DNA of 64,000 nt from positions 62,001-126,000 of the forward strand of contig NZ_LUJK01000001.1 in NCBI RefSeq assembly GCF_001601825.1, written 5' to 3'. The notes beneath the pieces were generated by a model that saw only the letters and a list, made by a program, of their open reading frames with translations, had not been told where the DNA came from and ran no database searches. This DNA comes from Limnobacter sp. CACIAM 66H1. GTDB lineage: Bacteria; Pseudomonadota; Gammaproteobacteria; Burkholderiales; Burkholderiaceae_B. Positions 29,517 through 39,721 of the stretch are shown here, one piece after another; positions within the stretch are counted from its first letter, which is position 1; the number at the start of each line of letters is the position of its first letter. The position numbers and the translations under genes are program-made.

Positions 29517-29531
29517 TGGCATGAAGCTTGC
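29517..29531 (+). promoter_or_regulatory. sigma54 -24/-12 promoter of PQQ alcohol dehydrogenase
   Basis: TGGCATGAAGCTTGC (GG-N10-GC). Confidence 0.8.
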
Positions 29532-29615
29532 GCTAGGTTGTCACTGGGTAGCCCCGACTCTGCAAACGAGGGGCGAGAACCTCAAAGTAACGGATGAAGA
29601 GAGGAGAAACAAATA

Positions 29616-31361
29616 ATGCGCAAAACTCTGCTTAGCGCGATGGTAGCAACCGCACTGGCGATTCCCGCAGTGGCTTCGGCCGCTGTGACAGACGCAATGA
29701 TTCAAAACGATGCCAAATCCACAGGCGACGTGTTGTCCTGGGGTATTGGTACAGAGGGTCAGCGTTACAGCCCATTGAAAGACATCAACGTATCGAACAT
29801 TGGCAAGCTGGTTCCAGCCTGGTCATTCTCGTTCGGCGGTGAAAAGCAGCGTGGTCAGGAAAGCCAGCCGCTGATTCACAACGGCAAGATGTTTGTCACC
29901 GGTTCCTATTCACGCATTTACGCACTGGACGCTGCCACAGGTGAAAAGCTGTGGAAGTACGAACACCGTCTGCCAGAAGGCATTATGCCTTGCTGCGACG
30001 TGGTGAACCGCGGTGCCGCCTTGTATGACAACCTGGTTATTTTCTCGACACTGGATGCCCAGTTGATCGCTCTGGACCAGAACACCGGTAAGGTGGTTTG
30101 GAAGGACAAGATTGACGACTACGCCGCTGGTTATTCCAACACTGCTGCACCCATCATCGCCAATGGTTTGGTGTTGACAGGCGTATCTGGTGGTGAATTT
30201 GGTGTGGTAGGCCGCGTTGAGGCCCGCAATGCCAAGACCGGTGAAATGGTATGGCTGCGTCCAACCGTTGAAGGTCACATGGGTTACGTGTGGGACAAAG
30301 ACGGTAACAAGAAGGAAGCTGGTATTTCCGGTACCACGAATGCCACCTGGAAAGGCGACATGTGGAAAACCGGTGGTGCAGCAACCTGGCTGGGCGGTAC
30401 ATACGACAGCAAGACTGGCTTGGCCTACTTCGGTACTGGTAACCCAGCTCCCTGGAACAGCCACCTGCGCCCCGGCGACAACCTGTATTCCACATCCACA
30501 GTGGCAATCGATGTAAAAACCGGCCAGATCAAGTGGCACTACCAGTCCACACCGAACGACGGTTGGGACTACGACGGTGTGAACGAGTTCGTGACCTTCG
30601 ACATGAATGGCAAGCGTGTTGGCGCCAAGGCTGACCGCAACGGCTTCATGTACATCAATGACGCTGCAACCGGCAAGCTGGAAAACGCCTTCCCATTCGT
30701 GAAGAAGATCACATGGGCCAAGGGCATCGACATGAAGACAGGTCGTCCGATTTTCGATCCAGCCAACCGTCCTGGCGATCCTACTGCCAAAGATGGCAAG
30801 AAGGGTGAGGTTGTATTCTCTGCACCATCTTTCCTGGGTGGCAAGAACCAGCAACCCATGGCTTACAGCCCTGACACAGGTCTGTTCTATGTTCCTGCCA
30901 ACGAGTGGGGCATGGAAATCTGGAACGAGCCAATCACTTACAAGAAAGGTGCTGCTTACCTGGGCGCTGGTTTCACCATCAAGACATTGCCTGGCTTTGA
31001 CTACATCGGCGCCCTGCGTGCGATGAACCCCAAGACTGGCAAGATCGAATGGGAAATCACCAACAATGCGCCTCTGTGGGGTGGTGTTCTGACCACTGGC
31101 GGTAACCTGGTGTTCTGGGGTACTCCAGAAGGCTTCCTGAAGGCGGCTGATGCCAAGACCGGTAAGGAAGTATGGAAGTTCCAGACTGGCTCCGGCGTGG
31201 TTGCACCTCCCGTGACCTGGAAAGGCAAAGACGGTCAGCAGTACGTGGCTGTTGTGTCTGGTTGGGGCGGCGCTGTTCCCCTGTGGGGCGGTGACGTAGC
31301 CAGCAAGGTGAACTACCTTGAACAAGGTGGCTCCGTGTGGGTATTCAAGCTGATGAAGTAA
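29616..31361 (+). CDS. PQQ-dependent methanol/ethanol family dehydrogenase, lanthanide-type motif
   Basis: 581 aa with signal peptide; [19 protein letters not shown] (Glu), GTGNPAPWN (Asn), GWDYDGVNE (catalytic Asp plus the +2 Asp typical of XoxF/lanthanide enzymes). Confidence 0.9.
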   Translation: MRKTLLSAMVATALAIPAVASAAVTDAMIQNDAKSTGDVLSWGIGTEGQRYSPLKDINVSNIGKLVPAWSFSFGGEKQRGQESQPLIHNGKMFVTGSYSRIYALDAATGEKLWKYEHRLPEGIMPCCDVVNRGAALYDNLVIFSTLDAQLIALDQNTGKVVWKDKIDDYAAGYSNTAAPIIANGLVLTGVSGGEFGVVGRVEARNAKTGEMVWLRPTVEGHMGYVWDKDGNKKEAGISGTTNATWKGDMWKTGGAATWLGGTYDSKTGLAYFGTGNPAPWNSHLRPGDNLYSTSTVAIDVKTGQIKWHYQSTPNDGWDYDGVNEFVTFDMNGKRVGAKADRNGFMYINDAATGKLENAFPFVKKITWAKGIDMKTGRPIFDPANRPGDPTAKDGKKGEVVFSAPSFLGGKNQQPMAYSPDTGLFYVPANEWGMEIWNEPITYKKGAAYLGAGFTIKTLPGFDYIGALRAMNPKTGKIEWEITNNAPLWGGVLTTGGNLVFWGTPEGFLKAADAKTGKEVWKFQTGSGVVAPPVTWKGKDGQQYVAVVSGWGGAVPLWGGDVASKVNYLEQGGSVWVFKLMK

Positions 31362-31378
31362 TCGGTTTGTGAAGTACA

Positions 31379-31408
31379 TCAAACCGCCCCGTGTGGGGTG
31401 GTTTGGTG
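31379..31408 (+). terminator. hairpin downstream of PQQ alcohol dehydrogenase
   Basis: CAAACCGCCCCGTGTGGGGTGGTTTG. Confidence 0.5.
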
Positions 31409-31598
31409 AGTAGTGAAGTAGTAGAGCGTTTTAGAAGTGTTGTCATTTTCACCCCCAAGTTTTCTGCCTGCTCCGCAGGGAACTTATTGACGCAAACGGT
31501 TTAATCAAATTGCTCCTTGGGACCTTTTTCCAGCATTGATTGGGAGCCGGAAAAAGTTGTGGCGGTTTGAGAGTCTCCTAAACGAATGCGTCTTTTCA

Positions 31599-31625
31599 GC
31601 CCGGCCTTGAGCCGGGCATTTTTTC
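31599..31625. terminator. rho-independent terminator
   Basis: GCCCGGCCTTGAGCCGGGCATTTTTT. Confidence 0.75.
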
Positions 31626-31636
31626 GCCTGAAGGTT

Positions 31637-32914
31637 TTAGAACTTGTAGGACACTTGGCCTGAGAGGATGAATGCATCGCCCTCGGCTGTGCCAAGAATG
31701 CGGCTTTGAGCTCCACCAGCGCCTTCAGTGCTGTCAATTTTTGCCTTGTCGGGCATCACATACTGAAAGGCCACATCGAAGGTGGTGGCTTTGTCGAACT
31801 GGTACTGTGATCCCACGGCAAAAGTAATTCGGTTTTCATCCGGCAAGCGAACTTTGCGACGCTCGTCGGGCACTGGGGTAATGTCATAAGCCAAACCGGC
31901 TTTCAGGTTGATGGTGTCGCTGTACTTGTAAATACCACCCACCGCAAAGCGCCAGCTGTTTTTCCATTCGTAGTCTTGCACTGGAATGGGCGCAGCGCCT
32001 CCACCTGCATTGACACGGTCAAACTGCAGTTTCTGAATGGTTGTCCATTCGGTCCATGTGGCGTCTGCCAACAGTTGCCACTTGGGATTCAACTCGGTGA
32101 CGCTGGAAATGCTCAGTGAAGAGGGCAGGCGGATCTTGCTGCTCAAGTCACTATTCTGCGTGGCCGCGGCCGGGCCACTGAATGTGACATTGCCTTCGAG
32201 ATCCTGTTCGATTGCTGAGCGATAGGCGATACCTACGCGTGTTGCTGGTGTGACTTGACCCATCACACCCAGGTTAAAGCCATAACCCCAACCGTCGCCA
32301 GCAATAGTGGTCAGCGACTCAGTATTCAGCCCCAATACAGTGGAAGAACTGAGCTTGGCATCCAGTTTTTGAGCTGACACGCCGACGCCTGCAGACCACT
32401 GTTCATTGAACTTGTAGGACAGCGACGGGTTGATGTTCAATGATTTGATGTCAGAGGTGATGCCCTGAAAGCGACCAATCCAGTCGGCTTGATAATCAGT
32501 TTTCAAACCAAACGGAGTGGCCACAGAAAAACCGAAATTGATCTTGTCATTAAAGGGCACAACCAGATGAAAGTTAGGGATGTAACCTTCTGAACCGAAA
32601 TCACCCACATTGCGACCAGGGTTCGCAGGCATTGCAGCAGGAGAAGTAGACCCTTCGTTGTTGAATTCGCTATTCAAGTCGATGTAGTGCCCACCCAGCA
32701 CCACTTGACGTTCTTTCAAGCGGCTCATGCTGGCTGGGTTGAACCAAGCTGCGCTGGCGTCTTCGCCAATGGCGGCTTTGCCCGCATAGGCCACACCGGC
32801 ACCACTTGCGTTTTGCTCGAGCAGGGCAAAACCTGCTGCTTGTGCAGTGCCTGCAAGGCTCAAGGTGGCGATTGCGGCACCAATGCTTTTGATTTGGAAA
32901 GGGGATTGTTTCAT
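31637..32914 (-). CDS. OmpP1/FadL/TodX family outer membrane protein
   Basis: 425 aa; GFALLEQNASGAGVAYAGKAAIGEDASAAWFNPASMSRL; terminal SGQVSYKF. Confidence 0.9.
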   Translation of the reverse strand: MKQSPFQIKSIGAAIATLSLAGTAQAAGFALLEQNASGAGVAYAGKAAIGEDASAAWFNPASMSRLKERQVVLGGHYIDLNSEFNNEGSTSPAAMPANPGRNVGDFGSEGYIPNFHLVVPFNDKINFGFSVATPFGLKTDYQADWIGRFQGITSDIKSLNINPSLSYKFNEQWSAGVGVSAQKLDAKLSSSTVLGLNTESLTTIAGDGWGYGFNLGVMGQVTPATRVGIAYRSAIEQDLEGNVTFSGPAAATQNSDLSSKIRLPSSLSISSVTELNPKWQLLADATWTEWTTIQKLQFDRVNAGGGAAPIPVQDYEWKNSWRFAVGGIYKYSDTINLKAGLAYDITPVPDERRKVRLPDENRITFAVGSQYQFDKATTFDVAFQYVMPDKAKIDSTEGAGGAQSRILGTAEGDAFILSGQVSYKF

Positions 32915-33036
32915 GTCGTCCTCGTAAGTCCGTTTTTGAGAATGGAATTTTCGAGGACATTGTAAGTAAAAATACGAACGACCGTGCTAATGCACTGTAG
33001 AGTTTTACTCTATAAATCCTAGGTATAATTAGTATT

Positions 33037-33867
33037 TTACTGGTTTAGGGGTACTGCCGCGCCGCTTTGCGAAAACTTCCAGGTGGCCACACTGAGCATG
33101 ATCACGGTTGCGCCAATGAGCACCAAAGTGGCAAACATCAAGCCAAATTCTGCGTGGCTGCTGAACGCATGTCGCAGCAAGTCGACACAGTAAGAAAATG
33201 GATTGAGCAAGGCTACCCAACGTGCCAGGGCCGGCATGGGTTCGATGGGGTATAAGGCACCGCTGAAAAAGAACACCGGGAAAATCACGAAGTTCATCAT
33301 GACGGCAAAGCCGTCAATACTCTTGGCAAAGGTGCCACACAGTACACCCAAGGCCGCGCACGCCAAAGCTGCCAAGGCGGCGCCAGGCAGCAGTACATGT
33401 AACTCAGGCCACAAGGTACGACCAACCCATGGCAGTACGTCTTGTAAATCAAAGCCCAAGGGAAACAGAAGGGTGTACAGGCCTTCAAGCGCGAGTAGCA
33501 AGGTGATCAGCAAGCCCATTTGAACCAGCGCACCTATTGCGGCCCCGAGGGTTTTTGCAATCAGGATGTGGTGTGTTTTGACAGGGGCGGTCACCAGCAG
33601 GCGCATGGTGCCGGCGTCTTTGTCCAGCGCAATGCTCAGGCCACCCACCATGCCGCCAAACAGCAGTGTCATGCCCACAATGCCGGGTAGCAAACGTGCG
33701 GTGTAGTCACCGCCGGCCAAAGCTTGCATGCCGCCACCGATGATCCACAACCACAGCACAGGGCGCACCATGGCTGCTGCAAGGCGATCTCGTTGCTTCA
33801 ACAGCTTTTGGCTTTCGCGGCGTATTACAGCCCAGTAAAAATGCATCAACATCTCAGTGGGCTCCAC
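33037..33867 (-). CDS. ABC-2 type transporter permease (PQQ alcohol-dehydrogenase-associated)
   Basis: 276 aa six-TM; downstream of ATPase in the pqq cluster. Confidence 0.82.
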   Translation of the reverse strand: MEPTEMLMHFYWAVIRRESQKLLKQRDRLAAAMVRPVLWLWIIGGGMQALAGGDYTARLLPGIVGMTLLFGGMVGGLSIALDKDAGTMRLLVTAPVKTHHILIAKTLGAAIGALVQMGLLITLLLALEGLYTLLFPLGFDLQDVLPWVGRTLWPELHVLLPGAALAALACAALGVLCGTFAKSIDGFAVMMNFVIFPVFFFSGALYPIEPMPALARWVALLNPFSYCVDLLRHAFSSHAEFGLMFATLVLIGATVIMLSVATWKFSQSGAAVPLNQ

Positions 33868-34687
33868 CGTTCATTTTCCAGACAAACCAGTCCGCCAGGG
33901 TGGCTGTGCGCACGCTGGTGACGCTTTGGTCGGGCAATTCATCCAGCGCTTGTGCAGGTGTGCCCAGCCAATTCAATTCACCTTGGTGAAGAAAACCGAC
34001 CCGGTCGCAACTGTTGGCTTCGTCCATCAAATGCGTCGCAATGAAAATAGTCAGTCCGTCAATCGCCTGCAGGGTCTTCAAGGTTTGCCACACGCTGTTT
34101 TTGGACGGCACGTCCAGCGCAGTGGTGGGTTCGTCGAGAATAAGAACGCCGGGTTTGTGCACCATGGCGCGTGCAATATCCACCAGCCTTTTTTGCCCGC
34201 CAGACAAACTTCCCACCGTGCGGTGTAACCAGGGCTGGATCGGGAAAATGCTGTACAAGTGTGCCAGGTTTGCTTTGGCCTGCGTTTTGTTCAAACCTTG
34301 CAGGCCCGCTGCAAACAGCAGGTTTTCCTCCACGGTCATGAAGCGGTCCAGTGATACCGATTGAAAGACAAAGCCCAGGTTTTTGCGGGCCAGGTCGGCG
34401 GCCCTGCGGGTGCTGTAACCCAGCACCGAGAGCTCGCCCTGGTCGGGAGTGATCAGGCCTGCGATCAGGCTGATGAGCGTGGTTTTACCGGCACCATTGG
34501 GCCCGAGCAGGCCGAACATTTCGCCTGAATTCAAATCAAGGCTGACATTGCTCAGTGCCCGCCGTTCTCCCCAAGAGAAGCACAAGCCCTGTGCGTGCAG
34601 GCGGATGGTGGTGTCGATTGCGGTGTTGGTGGTGTTCAAGTGCCGTTTTTGCTGAGGTGCAAGCTGTTGTGATCGCTGCGATACCAT
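33854..34687 (-). CDS. ABC transporter ATP-binding protein (PQQ-system associated)
   Basis: GLLGPNGAGKTTLIS, LSGGQKRLVDIARAM, VLILDEPTTALD. Confidence 0.92.
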   Translation of the reverse strand: MVSQRSQQLAPQQKRHLNTTNTAIDTTIRLHAQGLCFSWGERRALSNVSLDLNSGEMFGLLGPNGAGKTTLISLIAGLITPDQGELSVLGYSTRRAADLARKNLGFVFQSVSLDRFMTVEENLLFAAGLQGLNKTQAKANLAHLYSIFPIQPWLHRTVGSLSGGQKRLVDIARAMVHKPGVLILDEPTTALDVPSKNSVWQTLKTLQAIDGLTIFIATHLMDEANSCDRVGFLHQGELNWLGTPAQALDELPDQSVTSVRTATLADWFVWKMNGGAH

Positions 34688-35832
34688 ACCACGGGCACCT
34701 CGGTGGTATTGGCCAATGCTTGCTGTTCAGGCTTCTGAACCTTCAGGTAATCGTTGGGATTGTCGCGACGCTGCGCCGCATCAACGAAGGCGATTACTTT
34801 GTCATGATCAGGTGATTTGTGGCATACCGGGTCGGCGCTGGTGGCGTCGCCTGTGATCAGGTAGGCCTGGCACCTGCAACCGCCGTAATCTTTGGCCTTG
34901 TCGGGGCAGGTTCTGCAGGGGTCCTTCATCCACGCATCGCCACGGTAACGGGTGAATCCATCGCTCTCGTACCAAATGTGTTCAACCGTGCTGGTTTTTA
35001 CATTTGGAAATTCAAAGCCGGGCAGCATGCGTGCGGCCTGGCAGGGCAAAGCGGTGCCGTCGGGGCTGATGCTGAGAAATACATTGCCCCATCCGCTCAT
35101 GCAGGGCTTGGGGGTTTTCTCGAAATAATCGGGCACCACGAACAACAATTTCATGCGGTTGCCCAACTTCTCGCGCCACACGGCTACGCGTTCTTCGGCG
35201 TGTTTTAACTGTTCATGGGTCGGAATCAGGGCAGCCTTGTTTTTAAATGCCCAGCCGTAATACTGGGTATTCGCCAGCTCCAGGTATTCAACGCCCAGTT
35301 TGACAGCCAACTCAATAATTGAATCAATGTGGTCGAGATTCAAACGATGGAGTACCACGTTCAACACCATGGGCCAACCGGCCGCTTTCACAGCGCTTGC
35401 AATTTCCAGTTTCTTGGCAAATGTTTTTGTATCACTCAGTGCATCATTTGCGGCCTGGGTTGCATCTTGAAAACTCACCTGGATGTGGTCGAGGCCAGCG
35501 GCTTTCAGGGCATCAAGCCGTGCGGGTTTCAGGCCGATGCCTGAGGTGATCAAGTTGGTGTAGTAGCCCAGTTCATGGCCATAGGCCACCAACTCTTCGA
35601 GGTCGTCTCGAAGCAAAGGCTCACCACCGGAAAAACCCAATTGAACTGCACCCAGCGCACGGGCCTGCTTCATGGTGTCTTTCCACTCGGCAGTGCTCAA
35701 TTCATGCGTGTTGGTCTTGTAATCAACCGGGTTGTAGCAGAACACACAATGCAGCGGGCAGCGGTAAGTCAGTTCAGCCAATAGCCAAAGTGGGCCAGCG
35801 GGGCGAGTGTTGGTTGAACTCACGCCTGTCAT
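34636..35832 (-). CDS. pqqE: PQQ biosynthesis radical SAM protein PqqE
   Basis: CPLHCVFCYNP radical SAM CxxxCxxC; 398 aa. Confidence 0.95.
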   Translation of the reverse strand: MTGVSSTNTRPAGPLWLLAELTYRCPLHCVFCYNPVDYKTNTHELSTAEWKDTMKQARALGAVQLGFSGGEPLLRDDLEELVAYGHELGYYTNLITSGIGLKPARLDALKAAGLDHIQVSFQDATQAANDALSDTKTFAKKLEIASAVKAAGWPMVLNVVLHRLNLDHIDSIIELAVKLGVEYLELANTQYYGWAFKNKAALIPTHEQLKHAEERVAVWREKLGNRMKLLFVVPDYFEKTPKPCMSGWGNVFLSISPDGTALPCQAARMLPGFEFPNVKTSTVEHIWYESDGFTRYRGDAWMKDPCRTCPDKAKDYGGCRCQAYLITGDATSADPVCHKSPDHDKVIAFVDAAQRRDNPNDYLKVQKPEQQALANTTEVPVVWYRSDHNSLHLSKNGT

Positions 35833-36110
35833 GCTTCCAGCCAGTTTCGTCGAGTGGCCTCTTGCAGCATGCTTCGCACATCCGCTTCCAGTCCGCTTGC
35901 GTTGAATTTCGCTTCAAGCGCAGCGACAATATCGCTCACGGTGCGCGTACCGTCACACAGCAGCAAAATTTCACTGGCGGATTGGTTCAGCTTCACCATG
36001 CCCTCTGGGTAAAGTAACACATGGGTTTTCTGCGCCTCTTCGTATTGCAGGCGAAACAGGCGGTTCAGCTTTGGGCGCTCCGGTAGCGTTGGGTTTGTCT
36101 CTGTGTTCAT
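35829..36110 (-). CDS. pqqD: PQQ biosynthesis peptide chaperone PqqD
   Basis: 93 aa; [44 protein letters not shown]. Confidence 0.93.
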   Translation of the reverse strand: MNTETNPTLPERPKLNRLFRLQYEEAQKTHVLLYPEGMVKLNQSASEILLLCDGTRTVSDIVAALEAKFNASGLEADVRSMLQEATRRNWLEA

Positions 36111-36832
36111 TGTTTTTTTCGTTTTGTTTTTGCTGGCTCGTTCGGATAAGCCAGTGCTATTGCATCTGACATGCTCCACAGCACATCCAGTTTAAATTGA
36201 AGAATTTCAAGCGCGCGCTCTTGTTGCGCACGGGTCTTGAAATAATTCAAAGTCACTTCCAGTCCATGTTCGACGTCGCGTTGCGCCAGGCTGATTCGTG
36301 AGCGAAAATAATTCAGTCCTTCGGCGGCAACCCATTTGTAATCTTTGGGCCAATTGCTCAGGCGCTGTTTGTGAATTTCAGGGGCGAACATCTCGGTCAG
36401 CGACGAGCACACCGCCTCTTGCCATGGCGCACGGCGCGCGAAATTCACGTAGGCGTCCACCGCAAAACGGACACCTGGCAACACCAGTTGCTGGCTCCAC
36501 AGTACATCCCTCTCAATGCCCACCGCTTCGCCCAGGCGGCTCCATGCCTCTATACCACCGGCATTGCCCTCCCAACCATCGTGGTCAAGAATACGTTGTA
36601 CCCAACGGCGGCGGGTTTCACGGTCGTCGCAGTTGGCCATCACAGCGGCGTCTTTTTGCGGAATGCAAACCTGGTAATAAAAGCGGTTGGCCACCCAACC
36701 ACGCAATTGTTCACGGCTTAATTTGCCTTCACGCATGGCCACATTGAAAGGGTGGTGTATGTGGTAGCGGTCGCCTTTGGCACGCAGACGTTCTTCGAAC
36801 TCTTTTTTACTCCACGCCTTGTTGCTGCTCAT
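36107..36832 (-). CDS. pqqC: pyrroloquinoline-quinone synthase PqqC
   Basis: [41 protein letters not shown]. Confidence 0.96.
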   Translation of the reverse strand: MSSNKAWSKKEFEERLRAKGDRYHIHHPFNVAMREGKLSREQLRGWVANRFYYQVCIPQKDAAVMANCDDRETRRRWVQRILDHDGWEGNAGGIEAWSRLGEAVGIERDVLWSQQLVLPGVRFAVDAYVNFARRAPWQEAVCSSLTEMFAPEIHKQRLSNWPKDYKWVAAEGLNYFRSRISLAQRDVEHGLEVTLNYFKTRAQQERALEILQFKLDVLWSMSDAIALAYPNEPAKTKRKKQ

Positions 36833-37761
36833 GCAAGAATCTCCATGCCGTCATAAGACACTTCAATTCCATTGTCGGCCAGAATGGCGCGTTCGTCGCC
36901 ATGCTCGTACAAAATCGGGTTGGTGTTGTTGATGTGAATCAGGATTTTGCGCTGGTGCTCGAATTGGCGAAGCTGACTGATCATGCCTGAACCACGCTTG
37001 CCTGGTTTGTCGGTTTGCGGCAGGTGGCCCATATCGGCTGCCATTTTTGTTGAGAAACCCTGTGTGACCATTTCGTCTTCGGTCCAGAACGTGCCGTCCA
37101 CCATCAACACGTCAGCTTGTTGCATGTAGGGCAGAATATCGGGCGTAATTTCTCCGAGGCCCGGCGCATAAAAAACCTTCTTGCCCGTGTTGATGTCTTC
37201 GATCAGCAAGCCAATGTTGTCGCCACGGCGTTGCGCATATCGGTTCGGCGAATAGGGCGGCGCTTTGCTGATCAATGGAATTGATTTGATCTTGATGCTG
37301 TCCATCGGGCTGATGGTGAGGGGGTCGTCGCATTCGGTACACAAAGGTGTCCATTTCACGCCGCAATAAAATCCCAAAGTGGGTACCAAGGGCAAACCAT
37401 TGGTGAGGTCTTCCCACACTGCGGGAGTGGTGTAAAGGCGCATGGGTATTTTGCCTTCACGCATCATCAACAGGCCAGTGGTGTGGTCAAATTGCGCGTC
37501 CATCAAAATGACGGCAGAAATACCGGTGTCGCGTGGTCCTCTATTGGGTTGTAACTCTGGGGTATTTTTGATTTGCGCAAGAATATCGGGCGACGCGTTC
37601 ACGAGAATCCAGTTGGCCGACCCGTCCGATATGGCAATCGACGACTGGGTGCGCGCAGTGTATCCAGGCGCTCTGGCCCTGACAGCTTGGCAGTTGTTGC
37701 AGTTACAGTTCCATTGTGGGAACCCTCCGCCTGCTGCGGAACCCAGAACTTTGATTTTCAT
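36829..37761 (-). CDS. pqqB: PqqB
   Basis: [28 protein letters not shown]. Confidence 0.96.
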   Translation of the reverse strand: MKIKVLGSAAGGGFPQWNCNCNNCQAVRARAPGYTARTQSSIAISDGSANWILVNASPDILAQIKNTPELQPNRGPRDTGISAVILMDAQFDHTTGLLMMREGKIPMRLYTTPAVWEDLTNGLPLVPTLGFYCGVKWTPLCTECDDPLTISPMDSIKIKSIPLISKAPPYSPNRYAQRRGDNIGLLIEDINTGKKVFYAPGLGEITPDILPYMQQADVLMVDGTFWTEDEMVTQGFSTKMAADMGHLPQTDKPGKRGSGMISQLRQFEHQRKILIHINNTNPILYEHGDERAILADNGIEVSYDGMEILA

Positions 37762-37781
37762 AGTTGCTTTTTTTCAGGGGT

Positions 37782-37818
37782 AAAAAAAGCCCCGCCAGCC
37801 GAAAGGCTATCCGGGGCT
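37782..37818 (-). terminator. intra-operon rho-independent terminator/attenuator between pqqA and pqqB
   Basis: minus strand AGCCCCGGATAGCCTTTCGGCTGGCGGGGCTTTTTTT. Confidence 0.75.
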
Positions 37819-37833
37819 GTGCGAACCGTCAAA

Positions 37834-37908
37834 TTAACGGTTGGCGATGTACATGGTGATTTCGAAACCGAAACGCATGTCAACGAATGATGGTGTAGTC
37901 CACTGCAT
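37834..37908 (-). CDS. pqqA: PQQ precursor peptide PqqA (24 aa)
   Basis: MQWTTPSFVDMRFGFEITMYIANR* with the E-x3-Y motif; read directly, not in ORF track. Confidence 0.95.
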   Translation of the reverse strand: MQWTTPSFVDMRFGFEITMYIANR

Positions 37909-38006
37909 GAAAAATCCTCCTTTTGCTTTATTGAAATGCACCTTGGCTCACGGCTAGGGTGAAGAACTTGGCTTGCGCCGTTTTGTTCGTCCTCAGAGTG
38001 TGAATA

Positions 38007-38021
38007 GCAATTCCCGTGCCT
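38007..38021 (-). promoter_or_regulatory. sigma54 -24/-12 promoter for pqqA
   Basis: minus strand AGGCACGGGAATTGC (GG-N10-GC). Confidence 0.75.
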
Positions 38022-38075
38022 TAGGGGGCCGTCTGTCGGCATTTTTGTAATGTGGAAAATGTGCGCTGGAGTTGA

Positions 38076-38110
38076 TGTTTCAGTTGTTCAAACTGTTGCA
38101 GTTTGAAACA
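38076..38110. promoter_or_regulatory. candidate UAS for pqqA
   Basis: TGTTTCA half-site plus TGTTGCAGTTTGAAACA (38094-38110). Confidence 0.55.
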
Positions 38111-38116
38111 CCCAGC

Positions 38117-38148
38117 AAAAAGGCGCGAACCTTTTGAGTTCGCGCCTT
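38117..38148 (-). terminator. terminator of porin gene
   Basis: AAGGCGCGAAC-CTTTTGA-GTTCGCGCCTT with poly-T on the minus strand. Confidence 0.75.
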
Positions 38149-38179
38149 AGGACAATCGTTAACGGAGGGTGGTTAACGA

Positions 38180-39370
38180 TCAGAAGAACAAGATCGCGCC
38201 GACTGCGATTGTGTTCTCTTCACCCTTTGGTGTACCAGCGGGTGCAAAGCGATACTGCTCTTCGCGGGTGATGTATTCACCAGCGATGGTCAGACTTGGT
38301 GTCAGGTTGTGATACACGCCGAGAACCAACTGGCTTGTCTCGTCCAGCATGATTGCTGCATCATTGCTTGTAGCGTCCAGAGTGGATGCGCCGTAGTTAA
38401 TACCAAATTTGGTGTTGCCCACTTTGTATGTGGCTTGCACCAAGTAGCCGTCAGAATCACGCTCTTGGCCTTGGAGGTCCGCGCCACCAAATCCAATCAA
38501 AGTGGTACCCAAGCCTTCACCAGTGAAGTAATTGCCCACTAAACCCAGGTTACCAAAGTTCAGCGCCGCGCCAACTTCATACCCGGCGATGTCGCTCTGG
38601 GCATTGTTACCTGTGACAGCGGGATCGTCTGGCAATGAGTCGCGGCTTTGATTAATCAAAGCGCCCCATACCTTGCCTGCGTCACCCAAGCTGTATGTTG
38701 CCAAGGCTTGCAATCCAGGTGAGTCTGCTTCGCCACGTGGGGTTTTAGGCTGGAATACACCGGCAGACAAGCTAAGGTTGCCGATGGCTGGGGTGGTGTA
38801 AGTAATCTGAGGCTGGAACTCAGTATAGATGTAGCCCGCGCCAATAGAACCCAATGTGGTGTTCAAGGCACCATTAAAGCCAGAGCCGCCACCAACAGCC
38901 AGCAATGACATATCATTCAAAATTGCGTTTTGACCGAATAGACCAATGTCACGACCGGCCTTGATTGTACCCATGCTCTCATTGCCGAACTGCAAGAACA
39001 CACGGCGTTGGTCACCAACCAACTGGCCGGACGTGCCAGTACCCGCGCCAGTGAAAGTTGTGCCTGGATCGATAGAAATCACGGCCTTCAAGTCGTAGCC
39101 GGCCTGTTTGGTCGATGCTGAGAAAATAATAAAGCCGGGCAGCAGACCGTTTTGGATTGAAGTGCGGTCTTGTCCAGTTGCAGTGCCGCCGCAAACGCCC
39201 AAAGCGCCGTCAGCTGCTGCACCGGCATTGTCGCAACTCGTCGTGTTGTAGTAAGCGTTTACCGAGCCGGAAATGTCCATTTCCCACTCGCCGGCCTTGA
39301 AGCCGATCGCGTGTGCCGAGGTCCCCATTGCTGCCAAGATGGAAGCTGCTACTAATTTTTTGCTGATCAT
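38180..39370 (-). CDS. outer membrane porin
   Basis: 396 aa; signal peptide, MISKKLVAASILAAMGTSAHAIGFKAGEWEMDISGSVNAYYN; terminal Phe. Confidence 0.85.
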   Translation of the reverse strand: MISKKLVAASILAAMGTSAHAIGFKAGEWEMDISGSVNAYYNTTSCDNAGAAADGALGVCGGTATGQDRTSIQNGLLPGFIIFSASTKQAGYDLKAVISIDPGTTFTGAGTGTSGQLVGDQRRVFLQFGNESMGTIKAGRDIGLFGQNAILNDMSLLAVGGGSGFNGALNTTLGSIGAGYIYTEFQPQITYTTPAIGNLSLSAGVFQPKTPRGEADSPGLQALATYSLGDAGKVWGALINQSRDSLPDDPAVTGNNAQSDIAGYEVGAALNFGNLGLVGNYFTGEGLGTTLIGFGGADLQGQERDSDGYLVQATYKVGNTKFGINYGASTLDATSNDAAIMLDETSQLVLGVYHNLTPSLTIAGEYITREEQYRFAPAGTPKGEENTIAVGAILFF

Positions 39371-39470
39371 AAGATCAACCCTCCAGTTTTAGTTTTTAAA
39401 GGTTGTTGCTTGTTTGTCTTCTAAAGCTCGCCAACACACCGCAGAGTAGCGCTGGCTTGAGGGGACTAGG

Positions 39471-39485
39471 GCAAAAGACATGCCA
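39471..39485 (-). promoter_or_regulatory. sigma54 -24/-12 promoter for porin
   Basis: minus strand TGGCATGTCTTTTGC (GG-N10-GC). Confidence 0.75.
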
Positions 39486-39616
39486 GTATTTAAGTTATTG
39501 ATTTTATGGAAATAAATATAAATGTAGGGCTTTTGATGACAGGATGAGGCAGTGCAGTTGCTTTGCGCCAGGCGGTGCGCTTTGAAACAGGATTGTGTGT
39601 GGCTGGAGCAGGTGGA

Positions 39617-39632
39617 TGACAGTTTTGTGACA
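39617..39632 (-). promoter_or_regulatory. TGTCACAAAACTGTCA element (copy 3 of 3, inverted)
   Basis: plus strand TGACAGTTTTGTGACA. Confidence 0.6.
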
Positions 39633-39654
39633 ACTGTTCAGGTGTTTTGTGCCA

Positions 39655-39685
39655 AAAAAAACCACCCGATAATCGGGTGGTTTTT
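39655..39685. terminator. bidirectional terminator downstream of sigma54 activator
   Basis: AAAAACCACCCGATAATCGGGTGGTTTTT. Confidence 0.8.
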
Positions 39686-39721
39686 AGTTGCAATGTGCAG
39701 CTTGGTGCTATGTATTATTGG

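Noticed and set aside
29910-31382. 490-aa ORF on the minus strand opposite the PQQ alcohol dehydrogenase
   Set aside because: Antisense of a strongly supported gene; no recognisable domain, explained by codon bias of the sense gene
32998-33012. Small inverted repeat TAGAGT-TTT-ACTCTA upstream of the FadL-like gene
   Set aside because: Short 6-bp arms in AT-rich DNA; not significant without comparative data
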